A DNA stretch of 41,904 nucleotides from the NCBI GenBank assembly GCA_025455485.1, contig JALOMJ010000011.1, forward strand, positions 1 through 41,904. The letters are read 5' to 3'. The notes beneath the pieces were generated by a model. It worked only from the letters and a program-made list of their open reading frames with translations. It was not told where the DNA came from and made no database searches. Shown here in pieces: positions 40,550 through 41,904 of the stretch (the first letter of the stretch is position 1; every line of letters begins with the position of its first letter). The translations under genes and the position numbers were made by a program. This DNA comes from Bacteroidia bacterium (GTDB lineage Bacteria; Bacteroidota; Bacteroidia; B-17B0; Aurantibacillaceae).

Positions 40550-41904
40550 ATGAAAAGCACAATTCAACTAGCGTTATTCTGTTTGCTTTGCTTTTCGCAG
40601 GTGGTGATCTCACAGGTGGCACCCCCCAATCCAAATTGCGCTACCGCCGCCCCATTTTGTACCGGCAATGTGATGAATTTTCCCGCTGCTACTCAACAAC
40701 CCCCGGCGCAGGCGGGCCCCAATTATGGCTGTTTGTTTTCACAACCCAATCCCACATGGTTTTACATGCAAATTGCAAACGCAGGACCTGTGGTGATAGC
40801 AATGGCTGCTAATTCTGATATTGATTTTATCTGCTGGGGCCCTTTCCCAAACCTGGCCACAGCTTGCAATAGTTTAACCGGCAACAACATTCAGTCCTGT
40901 TCATATTCTCCCGCATCCACAGAAACGTGTACCATTGCAAATGCTGTAGCCGGGCAGTTTTACATGATACTCATCACTAATTTTTCAGGAGCCAACCAAC
41001 AAATTACTTTTGCGCAAACCAATTCAGTAACGCCGGGGGCAGGTACTACCAATTGCGGCATTGTGTGTTCCGTTACACTCACCAATTCCGGACTTTTATG
41101 TTCCGGAAATTCCGCCACCTTATCTGCCATAACCAACACGTCAATAAATTCTTATACACTTTCCGGTCCTGGCGGTGTTTTGGGTACCGGTACGCTCGCA
41201 AACGTATCCAACACCATCACCAATGTTGTGAATACGTTAACCGCTTCCACAGTTTACACAGTAAGGGCCAGCAACGCCACCGGTACTTGCCAGGCCACAA
41301 GCAATGTTACTGTAATTCCTTATCCTGTTTTTACAGTCACCCCAACGAACCCGGTAATCTGTCAAGGCGGAAGTATTACTGCTGGTGCTACGTTTTCTCC
41401 GGGCACCAACACCTCTTTGTTTTCCTACACCTGGTCGCCAAATCCGGGCTTTGGTATTTTTAATACAAACGCATTGAACACGATAATTTTACCCCCACCA
41501 ATTGTTACTACTCAATCGGTGGTGATTTACACTTTGAATGTTTCCCGCGCTGCTTACTACTGTCCCATCAGCCAAACCCTGGCTTTAACCATCAATAACC
41601 CTTCTACGCCCACGTTGAACATTCCGCCGCCCATGTGCAATACGGCGCCTGCCTTTATACTCAGTGCCACGCCTGGCGGGGGCACCTGGAGTGCAAATGC
41701 TGCGGTGAGTGGGCCGGGTTCATTTAGTCCGGCTTTGGCGGCCATAGGCACAAGCACCTTAAGTTATGCTGTTTCGGTTGGTACTTGTTTGGTTTCCAAT
41801 TCGGCCACTATTTCGGTTTCGCAATTCATTACCCCGGCCTTGAGTTCCAACCCATCCACCCTGTGTGTGCAGGATCAGCCTTTTAATTTGATGGGCATTG
41901 TTCA
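40550..41904 (+). CDS. Large secreted Ig/PKD-rich adhesin-like protein (3' end outside window)
   Basis: The frame from ATG 40550 stays open through the last base, giving 451 codons. A Sec signal (MKSTIQLALFCLLCFSQVVI, cleavage near SQVA) is followed by an N-terminal domain of about 150 residues with paired cysteines: CATAAPFCTG, NYGCLFSQPNPTWFYMQIA, SDIDFICWGPF and GQFYMILITNFSG. This domain is common at the start of giant gliding-associated or SprB-like Bacteroidota proteins. After about residue 165 come Thr/Ser/Asn-rich Ig/PKD-like repeats with regularly spaced cysteines (CSGNSATLSA, CQGGSITAGAT, CLVSNSATISV). The C-terminus, which would show a T9SS type A or gliding-associated (type B) domain, is not visible. 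Confidence 0.88.
   Translation, partial: MKSTIQLALFCLLCFSQVVISQVAPPNPNCATAAPFCTGNVMNFPAATQQPPAQAGPNYGCLFSQPNPTWFYMQIANAGPVVIAMAANSDIDFICWGPFPNLATACNSLTGNNIQSCSYSPASTETCTIANAVAGQFYMILITNFSGANQQITFAQTNSVTPGAGTTNCGIVCSVTLTNSGLLCSGNSATLSAITNTSINSYTLSGPGGVLGTGTLANVSNTITNVVNTLTASTVYTVRASNATGTCQATSNVTVIPYPVFTVTPTNPVICQGGSITAGATFSPGTNTSLFSYTWSPNPGFGIFNTNALNTIILPPPIVTTQSVVIYTLNVSRAAYYCPISQTLALTINNPSTPTLNIPPPMCNTAPAFILSATPGGGTWSANAAVSGPGSFSPALAAIGTSTLSYAVSVGTCLVSNSATISVSQFITPALSSNPSTLCVQDQPFNLMGIV

Noticed and set aside
40504..41463. Short plus-strand frames at 40504-40812 and 41053-41463
   Set aside because: They lie in other frames of the adhesin-like gene, which has a signal peptide and stays open to the window end; the short translations show no recognisable features.

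Overview
The window comes from a member of the Bacteroidota, probably a gliding or surface-active lineage related to Flavobacteriia or Sphingobacteriia. The signs are type IX secretion (T9SS) C-terminal sorting domains on three proteins, SPII lipoproteins starting Cys-Lys-Lys-Asp, two-component-regulator propellers, DUF3098, a RemB/Wzi-like barrel, and repeated -7 elements of the form TAnnTTTG. There are 37 supported protein genes, no rRNA, tRNA, CRISPR array or insertion sequence, and very dense packing. No gene-free stretch exceeds 300 bases; the longest is 257 bases at 6556-6812, which holds only a candidate promoter at its right end.

Layout. 1-3250: a tightly coupled trio (calcium-loop VCBS T9SS protein, CX4CH cytochrome/propeller lipoprotein, DCC thiol protein) facing comF. 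3990-9839: mostly household and envelope genes (coiled-coil membrane protein, CBS protein, queA, S41 protease, small barrel, SDR). 9890-15489: two large T9SS cargo proteins, a sortilin/BNR propeller and an M43 metalloprotease, flanking a small secreted protein with an expressed-looking promoter. 15686-21254: an exported TPR/caspase-like protein followed 22 bases later by a giant propeller receptor with a SpoIIE-type phosphatase output. 21251-22596: pheS and a small TPR protein. 22700-23475: three tandem paralogous cysteine-rich small lipoproteins ending at a strong terminator. 23571-30750: RNA modification (RlmD/TrmA-like, TruA, TrmB), two ABC ATPases and DedA. 30739-37063: a minus-strand run gmd, fcl, Wzi/RemB-like barrel, MraY/WecA-like transferase and a TolC-like protein, consistent with making and exporting a fucose-containing surface glycan. 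37170-40365: DUF3098, a small membrane protein, uppP, ftsX and a Bax-inhibitor-1 family protein. 40550-end: the first 451 codons of a large secreted Ig/PKD-rich adhesin-like protein that runs off the window.

How it fits together. The surface theme dominates: T9SS cargo, lipoproteins, glycan precursor genes, undecaprenyl-phosphate recycling (UppP) and an outer-membrane channel. The part that most resembles an undescribed system is the caspase/propeller-phosphatase pair, where a putative cysteine protease is exported to the same side of the membrane as the sensor propellers. Next are the three-paralogue lipoprotein array and a set of genes whose TAnnTTTG elements lie only 5-9 bases before the ATG, which suggests leaderless or near-leaderless transcripts.
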